Below are positions 17,418 through 19,083 of a stretch of 19,083 nucleotides of DNA, piece after piece. The stretch lies in contig JANBPK010001646.1 of assembly GCA_027579435.1 (NCBI GenBank), positions 1-19,083 of the forward strand. Reading direction: 5' to 3'. Made by a program: the position numbers and the translations under genes. The stretch is from Candolleomyces eurysporus. Its lineage: Eukaryota; Basidiomycota; Agaricomycetes; Agaricales; Psathyrellaceae. Each line of letters opens with the position of its first letter. Positions within the stretch are counted from its first letter, which is position 1. The notes under the pieces were generated by a model, which was given only the letters and a program-made list of their open reading frames with translations, ran no database searches and was not told where the DNA came from.

Positions 17418-18360
17418 AACGATACGCCTTTTATTAGGCACTGAATGATGGGACGAGATTTACGACGGCGACGACATAGGGATTTTTTGGTATTTAACAT
17501 ACTAGATTTTACGATAGATAGACGTTATAATACTATTAATAGATGGTCTTGACCCATATATAGGAAGGCACGGGGATTCGAAGACTACCAAATTCCAACG
17601 GGCCCCGCCTCAGACCAGTTCTTGGATATGTGTTCAAACGTTCAGCACCAGCAGAGAAATCTATTTTCTCTTTTAAGGCTGGTTCTTTAAAGGCTGGTAG
17701 TGGTTGAGACGAAGTTGAGATACGATTTTACAAACCTTGGTGGATGTTTGGTCATCGCGTCTGGACCAAACATGGCGCGCCTTTCGCGACAAGGACCAGT
17801 GTGGCGCCTTCGCATGAATAGGCTGGCTTGCCTCTCGGGCACCGCCCGACCAGGCATTGGCAAACCACAAGGATCATGCTCTTATCCTTGGTTCTCTCTT
17901 CCTTCGTACCAACAAAATCGCCGAGGGCCATCTTATTGGTGCATCAATTCTGCTGGCCCGGCGCAGAAGTTATTCATTTAATCTCCGGCAGCCTGCTGTT
18001 GAGTGACGCTGAAGGGCGGTGTTTTGTTGTGATGACCAGTGCTGTGGATCTGACGTTGCCCATTCATAGTGAACTGCTTGTCCGTCCCGTATATTTCCGT
18101 GTCACTTTTTTTTTNAGTGTACAGCTGCCTAAAGCACGAATCAAGAAAACAGCTCGCTCTTTGAATAGAATTCTGAAGGCAGTACTGGTACCGGTGCTTA
18201 GGGCTGTGTGAGGTTAATATGTATTTGCCCGGATCCTCTCAGATAAGACAGGTCTCGTATTACCTGCGAGGCAGCGCAAGTGATTTCACTTTCTTCCACG
18301 CACATATAAACATATCGCTGTTCCCTTCTCTGATTGTATGCTCTCACTCCGAGTCGTTGG
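17418..18360. other. Unassigned stretch between MFS transporter and NACHT gene
   Basis: About 940 bp. It starts AT-rich (3' side of the transporter, to about 17560), then becomes GC-richer with overlapping open frames on both strands (17700-18211). These have no recognisable domain and their codons do not favour one strand. A poly-T run with an N is at 18106-18115. An imperfect direct repeat, TTTAAGGCTGGT then TTTAAAGGCTGGT, is at about 17672-17698. A TATA element for the NACHT gene ends the stretch. A degraded element is possible but unproven. Confidence 0.4.
18305..18310 (+). promoter_or_regulatory. TATA box of the NACHT gene
   Basis: A canonical TATAAA lies 51-56 bp before the proposed ATG at 18361 and supports that start over any upstream one. 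Confidence 0.55.
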
Positions 18361-19083
18361 ATGGCAGACACAGCTCGACGCATTGAGATTCTCACTGGCG
18401 CGCGCGAATTTCATCTTGGTAAACAAGTTATCAATCTCATCGCTGGGGATCAGTACCTTTCGAACGGACTCAGAGATGGAGGTGAGCTCCAAGCTAAACC
18501 ATGTGCATGTTTTGGTGACTCGACATCTTGCATTCAGACCTAATCGTTCGACTCAACCCAATTCCCGATGCATCTCACACTCGTGATCGAAAGACATCTC
18601 CTCCCGACTCAGAATGTTTTCCTGGAACCAGGCAAGGAGTGATTACGGAGATCACTACTTGGGCCAACACGATGAATTTGGCGTCTGGGACCGAGGAAGG
18701 GCTAATTGAGGCCATCTCTTCCACGGTGGTGGTATATACACCGACTACCCACATATACTGGCTTCACGGCTTCGCTGGCTGTGGAAAGTCAGCCATTTCC
18801 CTGAAAATCGCCAAAGTATTTGAAGGGTCAGGGCGTTTGCTTGCAAGTTACTTCTTCTTCCGCAACGCGAGTGACAGGAGTACGATGAACAGATTCGCAG
18901 CAACACTAGCGAGTCAAATGGCGTCTTCGCTTCCTGCAACGGCGCCGTTTATCGAAGCTGCTTTGATAGCGGATCCAGGCCTGCTGAAAGACTGTGTCTC
19001 CTTGACCAGGCAGCTGGAACGTTTGGTCTACAAACCGTTGCAAGATGCCATTAAAAAGTCTAACCTTCTCGAACAAGCTCTTG
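18361..19083 (+). CDS. NACHT-domain NTPase, NLR-like, 5' part (truncated by window edge)
   Basis: The beginning of a fungal NLR-like protein; such STAND NTPases are thought to sense non-self or stress and signal by oligomerising. Exon 1 is 18361-18481; a 56-nt intron (GTGAGC donor, CATTCAG acceptor) is followed by exon 2 from 18538 to the edge, giving 222 visible residues. Residues 1-41 are a short segment with LTGAREFHLGKQVINLIAGD. Then comes the family lead LNPIPDASHTRDRKTSPPDS with CFPGTRQGVITEITTWA, and the Walker A loop HGFAGCGKSAI (Gly118-Ser125). GRLLASYFFFRNASDRS and FAATLASQMASSLPATAPFI follow, typical of Agaricomycete NACHT proteins. Walker B and the repeat domain lie beyond the window. 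The ATG at 18361 is the first in frame, just after a TATA box. Confidence 0.88.

Noticed and set aside
17828..18211. A 127-codon plus-strand frame after the MFS gene
   Set aside because: No domain, contains the N next to a poly-T run, and overlaps equally long frames on other strands. Described only as part of an unassigned stretch.

Overview
The window looks like nuclear DNA of a mushroom-forming basidiomycete (Agaricomycetes). Genes are split by many 50-75 nt introns, exons can be as small as 13 nt, and an Agaricomycete-style F-box protein and a NACHT NTPase sit among housekeeping genes. All exon models were built by hand from splice consensus, reading phase and family motifs; no alignment was run.

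Layout, left to right: (1) 3' end of HMG-CoA reductase (+, 2-751). (2) Dienelactone-hydrolase-like gene (-, 1011-2252, 8 exons). (3) Sds3-type subunit of the Rpd3L histone deacetylase complex (-, 2805-3986, 4 exons). (4) Short F-box C-terminal relic (-, 4313-4681). (5) Complete F-box gene (-, 4920-6578, 4 exons). (6) EngB/YihA-type GTPase, probably mitochondrial (-, 6780-7710, 5 exons). (7) Aquaglyceroporin (+, 8479-10041, 8 exons). (8) Coproporphyrinogen III oxidase (+, 10661-11751). (9) Convergent Grx5-type monothiol glutaredoxin (-, 11951-12607, 4 exons). (10) GFA/CENP-V-type zinc protein (-, 13558-14078, 3 exons). (11) 12-TM MFS transporter of the DHA1 type (+, 15087-17417, 15 exons). (12) 5' part of a NACHT NLR-like gene running off the right edge (+, from 18361).

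Functionally this is mostly ordinary fungal metabolism: sterol/isoprenoid synthesis, heme synthesis, Fe-S cluster delivery, organelle GTPase, water/glycerol and drug transport, and chromatin silencing. The heme gene and the Fe-S gene are direct convergent neighbours, and both have a CCAAT-N12-RWT element upstream. The accessory parts are the F-box pair and the NACHT gene.

Two technical points matter to any reader. First, each of the three single N characters that fall in coding exons behaves as an inserted base: ignoring it restores a conserved reading frame. One poly-A run in the heme gene carries a further +1. These breaks look like consensus errors, not pseudogenes. Second, several introns would mislead simple gene callers: two GC-AG introns, and two 3n-length introns without in-frame stops (in the GTPase and the aquaporin). 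I found no clearly new multi-gene system. The best lead is the short Gly/hydrophobic N-terminal segment of the NACHT protein.
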